This document shows, one piece after another, positions 47,860 to 57,935 of a stretch of 64,000 nucleotides of DNA; within the stretch, counting starts at the first letter, position 1; the number at the start of each line of letters is the position of its first letter. The notes beneath the pieces were generated by a model. The model made no database searches, was not told the DNA's origin, and worked only from the letters and a program-made list of their open reading frames with translations. The translations under genes and the position numbers were made by a program. This stretch comes from Galaxea fascicularis (taxonomy: Eukaryota > Cnidaria > Anthozoa > Scleractinia > Euphylliidae). The stretch lies in the NCBI GenBank assembly GCA_948470475.1, contig OX419341.1, positions 22,883,207 to 22,947,206 on the forward strand, in the 5' to 3' direction.

Positions 47860-49835
47860 CTGACTATCCTAATGCAAGCGCAGCATGTAGCCACCAACGT
47901 TGTCGGGCCTAGTAGAAAAACAGTCATCTCCCGAGACATGGGGCTTTATCAGCCAGCAAAAATGCTCCAGATGGCAAGAGACGATCTTCGACGTCTTATA
48001 CTGCGTCCCGAGGAACTGCACATTGTGATGCCACAATTGTGTACCATCGGGGCATTTATCGAAGACAGCGGTCTTGACACGTGCTAGATTGAGGCTGACA
48101 CATATGGCCCTGCGACAGTGAAACAGATACTTGACGGGAACCATATCAAGAGAGGTGAAACGGCGCATATTGTTACTCTTCAAACATTATCTGTGCTATA
48201 CCAGAAGGCATTCTTTCAGAACACTCAAGAAGATTCAAGGGCCATCGCAGATCTCTCAAAAGAAGTTGCTTATGCATGCACCCAAGCAACAGATGATGAA
48301 CTGAAGGAAGCCAACTAAAATTGCTAAAAGCTGTTGAGTAGCAAGGGCTTGTTGAGAAGATAGCAAAATTTGACGCAACACGCCATCAGCACTCGTTGTT
48401 TAAGGTGACGAGACAATATATGCGGATGGTTATGGAGATGCTACAGTTTATCGAAGCCGTGCGTACAGTATACCGCAATCAGGAAGTATCGCGTGAACGA
48501 AATGACTCGGATTTCTGGTAATGACAGACGCTATTTGATGCGTTTGTGAAGGAGCGCATTCAGTCAGGAAAGGTCAACATTCACCCTGAACATTTGGTGT
48601 ACAATGAAGAAACGAAGGCTTTGTACGTGGAAGAACAACGCGAAGATGCTGCAGTGGAGATCCAAGTTTACTCCCCCGACACTGATGTCTTTGTTCTTGC
48701 TTTAAAAGGGTACCCAGACCTGTGTGCCAATGTTTTTTTGTCACTCGAAAAGGGCGCAACCGTAGGGAAATCAAGCTACGGCCAATTGTTCAGGTTCTAG
48801 GAAGCTGATAATACGGGATGTTTTTTAGGCCACGCAAAAAGACTTTGAGTTGGAAGGCATTTGTAAATGTCGATGGAGATGTTGTCAGAGAGATGGCAAA
48901 GCTAGACACAACGCCAACACCATCTGACGGAACCATGAAGGCCATTGAGAAGTTTGTATGCGAACTCTATATTCCATATTCTCTATATTACTGAGAGAAA
49001 TACCGAGTACATATCAAGAAGATCAGAAAACATTGCTACTCCCAGGTTTCAATCTCGCTACTTAGAACAGTCTGTTAGCTACAGGGGCACCATCCTCTGG
49101 AATGCAATTGCATCCAGGCACCGGACGTAACTTATGCTGAACGTTGGACGTTAGTCTCTAGACTGAGTAAGATAAAATTATTAAGAGATTTCCATTTCAA
49201 AGCAACATCTGCCTAAGCTGCTAATTTCAGCAATGGCGATTTTATATATTTCTAGGATTTCTAGCACTTAGTCTTAAGATTATTTTTAACAACCGTAAAT
49301 TATTGTAAACTTATTACTGTATAATGTGTAATTGTACTTTAGATTTAGATGCACGAACCCATAAGCACTAACTTTAACCATTATCGTACTGAAATAAAGT
49401 GGATGTATGTATGGATGTATGAATGTAAATACATCTCTTAAAACAGTGAAATATCTTGGATGGTGGTCATTTCATAAGAAACAAGGTTAATCAAAAACGC
49501 TGCCACCAACACAAGGTGCCCTACGTGAAGCTGCTTTACGTGTTCACTACCAAGCCACGGTGTGGAACAACGCTGTTGTCGCAAACCCTAACTTACCATC
49601 TCCTGAAAACTATGGCTGGGAGAAAAAGGACAGCAGATGGCTTCCAGTGATGACTAAGCTACCACCAGCACCAGAAGCCATCATTCAGCTGGTTAAGTAG
49701 ACATGCACAAAGCAGTGCACAAGTCACCGATGCCAGTGTCGCAGAAATGGACTGCAGTGCACAGACCTCTGTTCTTGCTCTGATACAGAAGTGAACCCTG
49801 CCAGAATGTGAGGTGTTAGACAATGATGATGGTCG
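47860..49835 (+). pseudogene. Decayed copy of a multicopy protein gene with C-terminal CXC-like Cys motif
   Basis: The conceptual frame (about 47860-48950) reads LRPEELHIVMPQLCTIGAFI, a TAG, then QILDGNHIKRGETAHIVTLQ and, after frameshifts, VYSPDTDVFVLALKG. The frame resumes downstream of a LINE fragment at about 49500-49800 with LREAALRVHYQATVWNN, PENYGWEKKD and a Cys-rich CTKQCTSHRCQCRRNGLQC end resembling tesmin/CXC motifs. Several in-frame stops and frameshifts make it dead. From memory this matches a repetitive uncharacterised protein abundant in cnidarian genomes; its function is unknown to me. Confidence 0.65.
48945..49430 (+). mobile_element. LINE 3' end inserted in the decayed gene
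   Basis: The frame ATPRFQSRYLEQSVSYRGT ending ILWNAIASRHRT is the usual C-terminus of CR1/L2-like reverse transcriptases. About 300 bp of 3' UTR follow and then a GAAATAAAGTGGATGTATGT tail. It separates the two halves of the surrounding pseudogene. Confidence 0.75.
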
Positions 49836-50569
49836 TAAAGATGAGGTGTAATATAAAGAGAAGGTAAACACAGTGTTAGTCTAGTTTCTAAACGTTAAAT
49901 TATTTTTCGCGATCGGTGTTCCTGCAAGCTTAACATTATGTTTATCTATCAAGTACTATAATAATTTATGGTTTAGGAAACAAAGCACATAAATCACATT
50001 AGTTGAGCCTCGCTTACATGCTTAACTGATGATGTGATAACCGCTTTTTGTAAATATGTCAAGTTTGCCTGCTTTCTATATATGGGTTTAATTATCATAT
50101 TGTCAAGCAAAGCTTAGCAATCTCATTTCCATACCAGGCCAACCACATGACTCGGCTTATCAAGGAATATAACCAATTAAGTGCTATAACCAATTAAACT
50201 GGCTTCACGACTGTCTCCTTGGCATATTTCGTGAACTTAGGCCACGATTTCTGCTATACCGAGTTATAATTTTTACGCATAGCTATCAGCCTCGATCTCA
50301 AGCTATATCCTTCGTGTGACCCTTGTTAATAGATATATCTAATTCGCTGGATTCAGGGTTGTCTACTTAGTACATCTGGAGAATTTGGTCGAGATTCCTT
50401 GAACTGGAATAAAGTTTTAGCCTGTTATAATGTTTTCCATTTTTCTGGAAGTTTTAACAAATCAGCATTATTTATTTTAGACGTTGCGCACTATGAACTG
50501 CATGTAGTTATTATAACTAAGTGAAAGACGATCATCCGGGTGAGTGTCAGACCTGAGAAGGACTATTTA
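49836..50569. other. Non-coding, nothing recognised
   Basis: A/T-rich sequence with no credible frame and no repeat structure I can name. Confidence 0.4.
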
Positions 50570-51215
50570 AGGCGACATTGACATGGACCTGAGCGGACGT
50601 CATCATCAGAGTCAAGTGGTTTGTGTAACGCCAATAGGTGGTATAAATACACTGGAGGTTGATGCGATTGGTCAACGAAGTCATGATGTTATTGGTCCAC
50701 TGTCAGTTAAGCCTAGTTGTCATTGGCTGTGAAGACTGTAAATAGTGATTGGTGCGTATCGATCTGTCTTTTGTTAGTGTAATGTCTGCACTGGCGTGTG
50801 TGGTTAGTGAAATTAGTCGGTCTGTTGTTTGTCTGTTGTTAAGTAAACAGTGATTGGTGCGTTTCGATCCGTCTTTTGTTAGTCTAATGTCCGTCACTAC
50901 AGGGAATATATCCTACATCAAAGGAACCTCTGAAACCATTACCCGGATCCTACAGGCCTGCAGATTAAGTGCTGCGACTGCCAGGCCACCTATATCGCTG
51001 TGACCGGCAGAAATACAAGTACAGACATTAGACTAACAAAAGACAGATAGAAACGCCCCAATCACTGTATATAACTCAAGCTCCGCTTTTATGCTTGGCT
51101 AAATATACATAGTAGCCTTCAAAGTCAGTGACAACTAGGCTTAAACGACAGTCGACCAGTAACATCACGACTTCGTTGAGCAATCAAATTAACGACCAGA
51201 GTATTTATACCACAG
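50570..51215 (+). mobile_element. Penelope-like element relic in inverted arrangement
   Basis: At about 50905-51020 a frame reads SYIKGTSETITRILQ, then after an internal deletion and frame change KCCDCQATYIAVTGRN, matching the linker and GIY-YIG endonuclease part of Penelope-like elements. Blocks around it are inverted: GATTGGTGCGT...CTTTTGTTAGT on the left occurs twice (about 50748 and 50850) and its complement at about 51024-51066. TGATGTTATTGGTCCACTGT pairs with its near-complement near 51150. Confidence 0.55.
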
Positions 51216-51802
51216 AGTCCGTGCTAGTTTGTGTATATAAAATTCAAGGAGTATTCAAGCATCAAAAACGTAATTTTCAAGGAGTGTGTTGTGATATGAC
51301 TGACATGGTGTATTGTCATAGTTAATTAGCTTACATTGTTATATCTTACGTAAGAATTCGAAAACATTTCGGAAATAATTTATTCATGGCGCGCACTGAT
51401 ATATGTTCAAGAGTATGTGTGATTTCGACAGTTGGATTTTGAGTTCGGAAGAGTGTACAGTGTTTTCAAATAGATACTCGGATGTAGAATCCTTGTCCCA
51501 CGAGTTTCTATTCATCATGGGAGCAGCGGAAAGCACATGTAAAAACAGAGTGTTTATAGCAAGTTTACTTCATCTCAATCTAATATGTTTTAAAATGTTT
51601 TCCATAGTCAGTAACAACTTTCAAAAAAGCTCATCCAGATATCATCCTATATTAATTATCTTCCGAGCTAACATTTAACGAGTTTTCAAGCACTTTCAGC
51701 AAAAATTCTTCTTTTAAAGAGATTCTTTTTGAAATCTAAAAATAAATTCCTGGACTTTTCAAGCACTTCAACAACTAGCACTAAGTTTTAAAACAAAAGT
51801 GG
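51216..51802. other. Non-coding, nothing recognised
   Basis: No gene or element recognised; a small open frame at 51403-51678 has no distinguishing feature. Confidence 0.4.
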
Positions 51803-52440
51803 AGATCTTATTAAAGATCTTAGTAAGATGTTACTAAGATCTTACTAAGATCTTAGTCAGATGTTACTGAGATCTCACAAAGATCTTACTTAGATCTTGT
51901 TCAAAACTTATTAAGACCTTACTAAGATCTTGTGAAGATCTTCCTAAGATCTTACTTAGATCTTGTTAACATCTTATTAAGATCTTACTAAGTTCTTACT
52001 AAGATCTTATTAAGATCTTATTAAAATGTTACTAAGACCTTATTAAGATCTTATTAAGATCTTACTAGGATCTCACTAAAATCTTATTAAGATCTTATTA
52101 AGATCTTACTAGGATCTTATTAAGATCTTGCTAAGATCTTGGTAAGATCTGACTTAGATTTTATTAAGATCTTACTAAGATCTTACCAAGATCTGATTAA
52201 GATCTTACTACAATCTTACTAAGATCCTATTAAGATCTTACTAAGATCCTACTAATATCTTATTAAGATCTTACTAAGATCGTACTAAGATATTATTAAG
52301 ATCTTACTAAGATCGTACTAAGATATTATTAAGATCTTACTAAGATCTTGTTAAGATCTTACTAAGCTCTCTCTAAGATCTTATTAAGATCTTACTAAAA
52401 TCTTATTAAGATCTTAATATGTTCTTATTAAGATATTATT
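51803..52440. repeat. 11-bp minisatellite, unit AAGATCTTATT/ACT, about 58 copies
   Basis: Each unit holds the palindrome AAGATCTT followed by ATT, ACT, AGT or similar. From 51814 to the last unit at 52430-52440 the register is kept (56 x 11 bp between first and last start; an intermediate check at 52166 is also in register). Units vary by substitution (AAGATGTTACT, AGGATCTCACT) but not by insertion or deletion as far as checked. Confidence 0.95.
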
Positions 52441-52735
52441 ACCCATCAGAGTTGACTGTTGACTCCGTTGAAGACGGGATATGACCTGTACCGACCAGTA
52501 CACAATAAGTTTCCGTCCCCTCTCATAAAGGGGGTGCGGTACTGCGTGAATCACAAAACCTTTACTCTTGAACCAACCAGAAAAAAATTGGACGAAAAGT
52601 ATGGAAACCTGTTTTTTTTTTTTTTTTTACATGTGTAACCATGTAATAGAATCCCTGTACAGTGGTCAATTAATGTTACCAACTCCGTTAATCAAACCAG
52701 ATTTGTGTAACAAGAAAACAAATGAATAAAGGGGG

Positions 52736-52771
<36 letters not shown>

Positions 52772-52782
52772 GAAGTAGTACA
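52441..52782. other. Non-coding flank; diverged copy of the following fold-back's arm
   Basis: GAATCCCTGTACAGTGGTCA at about 52650 and TTGTGTAACAAGAAAACA at about 52704 are repeated in the right arm of the next element (from about 52923 and 52980). A run of T precedes at about 52610-52628. Confidence 0.5.
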
Positions 52783-52988
52783 CAAAGATTTTGGTATTAT
52801 CAACAGAGTTGATAAATAAAAATTGACCACCGTACAGGGATTCTAAAAGCTGACGTTTCGAGCGCTAGCCCTTTGTCAGAGCGAATCCAACGAAGGGCTA
52901 GTGCTCGAAACGTCAGCTTTTAGAATCCCTGTACGGTGGTCAATTTACATTTATCAACTCTGTTGATAATACCAAAATCTTTGTGTAA
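52783..52988. mobile_element. Fold-back around GACGTTTCGAGC, possibly Penelope-like terminal repeat
   Basis: AAAGATTTTGGTATTATCAA on the left pairs with the right end; the inner arms are AAAAGCTGACGTTTCGAGCG and complement, centred near 52882. Similar GACGTTTCGAGC / AAGGGCTAGCGC sequences accompany Penelope-like elements in cnidarians, as far as I recall. Confidence 0.6.
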
Positions 52989-53662
52989 CAAGAAAACAGT
53001 TTTGTTCACAGAGTACAAAATTCGCGCTGTGTAAGTTTGTGACTGAAATAATACCCTCTTTACAGGCAATTCTTGGACAAACACAGCTTTCTTCCAAAAA
53101 CAGCTGTATCTAAGTTTCCTGAACTTTACAAACTCTACCTTTGTGCAGTTACAAGGAAGTCTTGGTGAAATAAACAGAAGAGCGCACGTTTTTTTTTTCT
53201 GTTTTTCAATGACAAATGACAACTGTTTCAAAAGTAATCAACACCCACGCCACCATCATAATTAAGTTTACGATTGAAACCTGCGTCGAGTAATGTTATA
53301 TCTGGAGCTAAGGGGGTCTGGGGTGGAGCAACATCGACTATAAAATTATGGAACGATTACCAACTGGCCTCTCGCATGGTAAATCTCCAATGAAAATAAC
53401 AACATCAAAAGCATAATTATCAGGTTTGCAAACTTGTGACAAAAAAAACCAAACTTTATTAAACCGACTGTTTCGGTAGTATCATGCAACATGAGTGACG
53501 AATTTTGGCAAAGGTCACTGGATTTTGTTGCCAATTCCTGTCGTCTTGGTCGATCTTTTCAAAGCTAGAATATGAACGTGAAAGTGAAAGGTTATAAATT
53601 CCAGTCCAGTGAACACTTCCTTAAGTGAAAGGCAGTATGTTTCATTCTCAACACTCGGTATG

Positions 53663-53694
<32 letters not shown>
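52989..53694. other. Non-coding, ending in a T30 run
   Basis: No gene recognised. The run of about 30 T at 53665-53694 directly precedes the first copy of the 251-bp repeat. Confidence 0.5.
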
Positions 53695-53721
53695 CAGGCT
53701 TCTTTCTTTCCAGTTGCTTAA

Positions 53722-53752
<31 letters not shown>

Positions 53753-53862
53753 ACTTGCATCTACAACCGCAGTACAAATATGAATTATTTCATATATACT
53801 TCACATCACTTCACTGTGCGGGAAAATATGAACTCAATAAATTGACCTAGCTCCCAATGTGT

Positions 53863-53934
53863 GGCTTCATAGCTCAGTTGGTAGAGCATCGCACCGGTAT
53901 CGCGGAGGTCACGGGTTCGATTCCCGTTGAAGCC
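53863..53934 (+). tRNA. tRNA-like gene, anticodon probably GGT (Thr), copy 1
   Basis: 72 nt with a perfect 7-bp acceptor stem (GGCTTCA / TGAAGCC), D-arm GCTCAGTTGGTAGAGC, and a T-arm with ACGGG / CCCGT around TTCGATT. Box A and box B are intact, and a T7 run at 53939-53945 gives a pol III terminator. The anticodon stem has an A-C mismatch, and position 33 is C instead of the near-universal U, so GGT (Thr) is an inference and the gene may be a tRNA-like repeat or pseudogene. CCA is not encoded, as normal in animals. Confidence 0.75.
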
Positions 53935-53938
53935 CTGA

Positions 53939-53945
53939 TTTTTTT
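53939..53945 (+). terminator. Pol III terminator (T7) after tRNA copy 1
   Basis: Seven T begin 4 nt after the last base of the tRNA-like gene. Confidence 0.7.
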
Positions 53946-53972
53946 CAGGCTTCTTTCTTTCCAGTTGCTTAA

Positions 53973-54003
<31 letters not shown>

Positions 54004-54113
54004 ACTTGCATCTACAACCGCAGTACAAATATGAATTATTTCATATATACTTCACATCACTTCACTGTGCGGGAAAATATGAACTCAATAAATTGACCTA
54101 GCTCCCAATGTGT

Positions 54114-54185
54114 GGCTTCATAGCTCAGTTGGTAGAGCATCGCACCGGTATCGCGGAGGTCACGGGTTCGATTCCCGTTGAAGCC
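54114..54185 (+). tRNA. tRNA-like gene, anticodon probably GGT (Thr), copy 2
   Basis: Identical to the copy 251 bp upstream, including the C at position 33 and the anticodon-stem mismatch. Its T7 terminator is 54190-54196. Identity of gene and flanks points to a recent tandem duplication. Confidence 0.75.
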
Positions 54186-54189
54186 CTGA

Positions 54190-54196
54190 TTTTTTT
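54190..54196 (+). terminator. Pol III terminator (T7) after tRNA copy 2
   Basis: Seven T begin 4 nt after the second tRNA-like gene. Confidence 0.7.
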
Positions 54197-54223
54197 CAGG
54201 CTTCTTTCTTTCCAGTTGCTTAA

Positions 54224-54254
<31 letters not shown>

Positions 54255-54262
54255 ACTTGCAT

Positions 54263-54555
54263 GCTTCATTCATGTTGGAAAAGTCATTGACATTACATTT
54301 TTCTTATTACTATTCAATCAGAATCTCTTAAAGACTATTTAGATTCGTCTTACTTACAGTATTTTAAGCTTTCTCATCTTACGAAAGAGGTGGGGACTTA
54401 ATTCGTGAAGTTGGTTTCTTGCTATGAGCCTAACCAAATTTTCTCGGCGTTTGATCGATGGGTTACCATATTTTCTCATCAATGGTGCTCCGCGCGAGCG
54501 CGACCTTGCCGCGCGTGGAGTTCCATTATAAATGTCAAGGATTTCTATATGTTCA
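54263..54555. other. Non-coding, nothing recognised
   Basis: No element or frame of note. Confidence 0.4.
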
Positions 54556-54725
54556 GGGGCCCGTTTCTCGAAACTCCCGAAAAGAAATTTGTAATTCAAG
54601 ATACGAAAGGGCAAATTTGTTGCAAAGTTTCATGCCTGAAAACGTCCTCGTTTTTAAGATACGAAGGAAATTATGGCACCCGAAATGCGCCCGAAAAGTT
54701 TCGGGAGTTTCGAGCAACGCGCCCC
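54556..54725. mobile_element. MITE of the CCCGAAAAGTTTCGGG family, copy 2
   Basis: GGGGCCCGTTTCTCGAAACT at the left and CGAAAAGTTTCGGGAGTTTC at the right, with the shared interior TTTGTTGCAAAGTTTCATGC. Confidence 0.75.
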
Positions 54726-54726
54726 A

Positions 54727-54962
54727 GGCGCCCGTTTCTCGAAAGTCCCGAAAACTTTTCGGGCCCGAAAAGCCATTTCTAAAACTGCGATTTGCTTATT
54801 CTAAAAAGCTAGGGTTTTACTATGACTTCAAGTTACGAAAGTGAAAATTCGTTGCAAAATTTCATGCCTGCCGTACACCGCTCCGTTTTTAAAATATGAA
54901 GGAAATTGTGGCATACGAAATGCGCCCGAAAAGTTTCGGGTATTTCGAGAAACGGCCCCCAG
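54727..54962. mobile_element. MITE of the CCCGAAAAGTTTCGGG family, copy 3
   Basis: Starts GGCGCCCGTTTCTCGAAAGT directly after copy 2 and ends TCGAGAAACGGCCCC. Its interior matches the copy at 27292 (GCCATTTCTAAAACTGCGAT). Confidence 0.8.
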
Positions 54963-55289
54963 GCCTCTCTTTAAATGCAAAGCATTCAATCACCACGTGT
55001 TCTTGTAGTCACGCGCGCTTGCGCAAATGTGGACTGCTACAGAAAGCTGCCACATTTTTTGCCGAAGGTTTTCGGTCGAAACGTCTTTAAAAAGGTTTTT
55101 AATAATGAACGTCGTTTGAAGTTCAAAAAAACGTCAGTGTCTGAAATTTCTTAAGTAATTAAAGTAGAGGTAGGAAAACTGTACATCTTCATAGATTCAG
55201 CACTCGGAAATTAGTCCCCTTGACTTATGGCAGTCCTTTCTCTAATGTGGCTTCATACATCATAAGCCTTTTTGAGACATTACGCCAAT
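54963..55289. other. Non-coding, nothing recognised
   Basis: No gene or repeat recognised. Confidence 0.4.
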
Positions 55290-55520
55290 CCGACCAGTTT
55301 GCTGAGAACAGGCCAGACAGCACATGGAACTCGGTGTCCCCGGCACTCTTTGCCAACAGTAAATGATGTGGGTTCTTTAACGTCCCACAGAGTTTATGAA
55401 CAAGTATTGTGAAATGGGATCTGTGGCTTATCGTCCTTATCCGAGAAGACTAGAAACAACTCAGTTAACAGATGTCATCACAAAGGCAGCATTTTCTCCT
55501 CAGTTATTAAAAGACCCTGA
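55290..55520 (+). repeat. Dispersed repeat with GTGGGTTCTTTAACGTCCCA core, copy 2
   Basis: The core at 55368-55388 and the following TTATGAACA match the copy at 25680-25895; this copy continues into GTGGCTTATCGTCCTTATCC. The open frame over it (55396-55695) is repeat-derived, not a gene. Confidence 0.65.
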
Positions 55521-55859
55521 TTGTTGGGCCTTGTTTTCCATAAAAAGGAAGTTTGAATGTCGCTGGCAGAGTTCAAAAACCGAAAATTCAATTCAACGTT
55601 TGACGTCAATTGACTGTAGACCAAATTATTTGACTACACGTACATGTCTAATTTGTGATAGAGACGCCAACATCAAACATAATTTGGGACCGTAAATCAA
55701 TACTACCTTAATTGACTTCCTCGGTGCATTCATACCCGACAGCCAACGTGATGTGTGAAGACACCTGTAACTGAAGGCAAATAGATATGCATCTACCTGT
55801 CTGGCATACGTCTGAAATTTATTTTAATTTCAATTTATACAACCCCGATTTGACTTTGT

Positions 55860-56639
55860 TTATACCAAGTCGAACTTCGATCTAGACCTTTTCTTATTGG
55901 TACCTGGTATAGGCTTCCTAACTCATCAACTGAGATATTTTCTCAATTTGAATCCCTTGTTGGCAAACTTGATGCGGAGAATGTTGAGTTTTATTTGATG
56001 GGTGACTTCAACTGTAATTTGGCTTCTCCGCAACCTGATATCAACACAGTTTTGCTAACCAATATTGTTGATATTTATAATCTTCACCAACTAATACAAA
56101 GTCCAACTCGCATTACTGACACATTTTCTACTCTAATTGATATACTTTTACAAATTGCCAGAATAACACTGTTTCCGCTGGTGTGTCCTATGTGAGCCTA
56201 ATGGACCATAGTCTCGTCTATGCATTTCGTAAGATCTCCATCAATTCACTTAAAGGGCATCCTACTTTAACTTACAGGAAATTCAACAATTTCGACTCCG
56301 CTAGGTTTCGCTGTGATATTTCAACACAAGATTGGGACAGGGTAAACAGTCATGCGTTGATACGCACGCCCCACTGCGTACAAAACGCATTCGGGCGTCG
56401 TTGTCATTACTTAAGGTTTCTTAAGGAGACCAAACGTAGATTCGAACTCAAAACCACTGACTGTTCAACAGTTTAAACTCTGTAAATCTAAAGCGACGGA
56501 CTAGATAATATCTCGGTACGACTTCTGCGAGTGTGGCTGATCTGGTCGCAAGTTCTCTTTGCGCTATTTTCAATAGATCTATTGTATTGGGTGTTTTTCT
56601 TTCTGAATGGAAATTCACAAAAGTAATTCCTTTATTTAG
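55860..56639 (+). pseudogene. LINE endonuclease part, 5' half of a split LINE
   Basis: Frames read FLIGTWYRLPNSS, then FYLMGDFNCNL and SPTRIT...TLIDILL, the APE-type endonuclease of CR1/L2-like LINEs (GDFN and the TLID block are catalytic-core motifs). A stop and frameshift occur near 56160-56195. The frame approaches 56640 as KVIPLFRQG, the start of the RT domain, where a TIR element interrupts it. Confidence 0.75.
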
Positions 56640-56939
56640 ACAGGGAGATACCCTGGGTGCCAGAGGGTTTTTTTTTTCGTAGCGAAGCTGCGATTGTGAG
56701 CGGCGAAGCCGCGATCGAGATCCTGGCGAAAAAAAAAACCCTCTGGACGCGGCAGTTACAAACCTCACTTCCATGCGTACTTGTTTTGAACTCGGTCGTT
56801 GATTGGTCTTTTTACCTAGTGCCAGATCTGTCCGCGTGATAATGATCTAACACTGGATCTCATTGGTTAAACCACTGTAAAGCACCGCGGGAGCACTGAA
56901 AACCGGTTTTGGGGCTCGAAGAAACAATAAACACGCAAT

Positions 56940-57224
56940 ATGGCGGTGGAAGGCGGTGGTGAATTCGATAGAGCATTTAGAGGCGCAGTTCAGTACTCAT
57001 TGGATAGCGGATTTAACGAAATATTTGAGTTAAAACCTGTGCAAGAAGAGGCCTTGCTTCACTTTGTCAAGCGGGAAGATGTGTTTGCGGTACTGCCGAC
57101 TGGATGCGGGAAATCTTTAATCTTCCAACTCGTGCCCAAAGTGTGCGAATATTTGCATGATCAAGGTTTTCAATATACGAGATTGACCTGCGAGATAAAA
57201 ACACTGTTAACTATTATTCAATGA
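56940..57224 (+). CDS. RecQ-like helicase N-terminal fragment carried by the TIR element
   Basis: 94 residues from ATG 56940. FELKPVQEEALLHFVKREDV followed by FAVLPTGCGKSLIFQLV is the Q-motif-like region and Walker A of RecQ/DExH helicases; the Lys and Ser of GKS are intact. The frame stops after another 35 residues, before motif II, so no working helicase can be made. It resembles, but is not a recent copy of, the helicase piece in the element at 41245-42510 (QRNAVDCLLKKDNVLAVL there). It may be a captured 5' exon of a host or multicopy helicase gene. Whether it is transcribed is unknown. Confidence 0.65.
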   Translation: MAVEGGGEFDRAFRGAVQYSLDSGFNEIFELKPVQEEALLHFVKREDVFAVLPTGCGKSLIFQLVPKVCEYLHDQGFQYTRLTCEIKTLLTIIQ

Positions 57225-57462
57225 AGCCAGTGGCTATGTTAATTTTTTTTTTCCGCGGGGAAAGAACCCGTCTTGAAGCCTGACACGATGGAATTACGCA
57301 AAAGGTGTCAAAAATCCCAGAGCAAAATTTTAGATCAAATCATGTCGTTTGGAAGGAAAAACACCGAAAACAATTAATATATCTCGTCAACAAAAATGCA
57401 TTTCTTGATTGTACTGTATTGTAAAGTTTTAATTACGTTAAAGAATTAAACGATTGTCTTAC

Positions 57463-57684
57463 CTCGATCGAAGACGTGATATTCTTCTTAGGCTTGACCA
57501 CCAAGTCGTCATGAATTTGAAGCTCGGCTGGCAAGGAATTTTCTTTTTGGCTCTGTCTTAAAAAAGATCTCGGCTTCACGCATGGACGATTAATGTTTAC
57601 TGTTACCTTCTTCCTGGCAGGACTAATTGAAGTAGGCGAACTTTTATGATGCCTTTTAAGCACAGAAGTATCGCTCTTCTTCAT
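57463..57684 (-). CDS. Captured first exon of an unknown nuclear-type protein, with its splice donor
   Basis: From ATG at 57684 (minus strand) the frame runs 74 residues, Lys/Arg/Ser-rich (KRHHKSSPTSISPARKK, later VKPKKNITSSIE), and meets a strong donor GAG|GTAAGA at 57463/57462. The open frame continues only a few codons beyond. An exon ending at a perfect donor inside a TIR element is what a captured host 5' exon looks like. No domain recognised; the Ser-Pro and basic composition suggests a nuclear or chromatin protein, as inference. Confidence 0.5.
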
Positions 57685-57935
57685 CTTGCGATTATTTGCG
57701 TCGTTTCACGCATCGTTGCGCCACGTGCAGACATGTCAATTACGAAAACAAACAAGTCCCGCAAAAACCGGTTTGGTGAGGTATTCGGTTTCAAAACCGC
57801 ATGGAAGTGAGGTTTGTAACTGCCGCGTCCAGAGGGTTTTTTTTTTCGCCAGGATTTCGATCGCGGCTTCGCCGCTCACAATCGCAGCTTCGCTACGAAA
57901 AAAAAAACCCTCTGGCACCCAGGGTAACAGGGAGA

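Larger units (their letters stand above)
53695..54262. repeat. 251-bp tandem repeat, two full copies and a partial third
   Basis: CAGGCTTCTTTCTTTCCAG begins at 53695, 53946 and 54197, exactly 251 bp apart. The first two copies look identical throughout; the third runs only to about 54262, ending after CTTCACTTGCAT. Each full copy holds one tRNA-like gene near its end. Confidence 0.95.
56649..57926. mobile_element. Mutator-like TIR element with two captured gene fragments, 1278 bp
   Basis: Arms of about 130 bp start TACCCTGGGTGCCAGAGGG and end with the complement; they contain GCGAAGCTGCGATTGTGAGC. ACAGGGAGA flanks both ends (56640-56648 and 57927-57935), an exact 9-bp target duplication. Two convergent reading frames face inward, each starting 110-160 bp from a terminal repeat. 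No transposase is present. Insertion in a LINE gives the relative age: LINE first, then this element. Confidence 0.85.

Noticed and set aside
51803..52440. CRISPR-like array
   Set aside because: Units are contiguous 11-mers without unique spacers, in an animal genome; it is a minisatellite.
55396..55695. 99-residue plus-strand frame
   Set aside because: Its first half is a dispersed repeat also present at 25680-25895.
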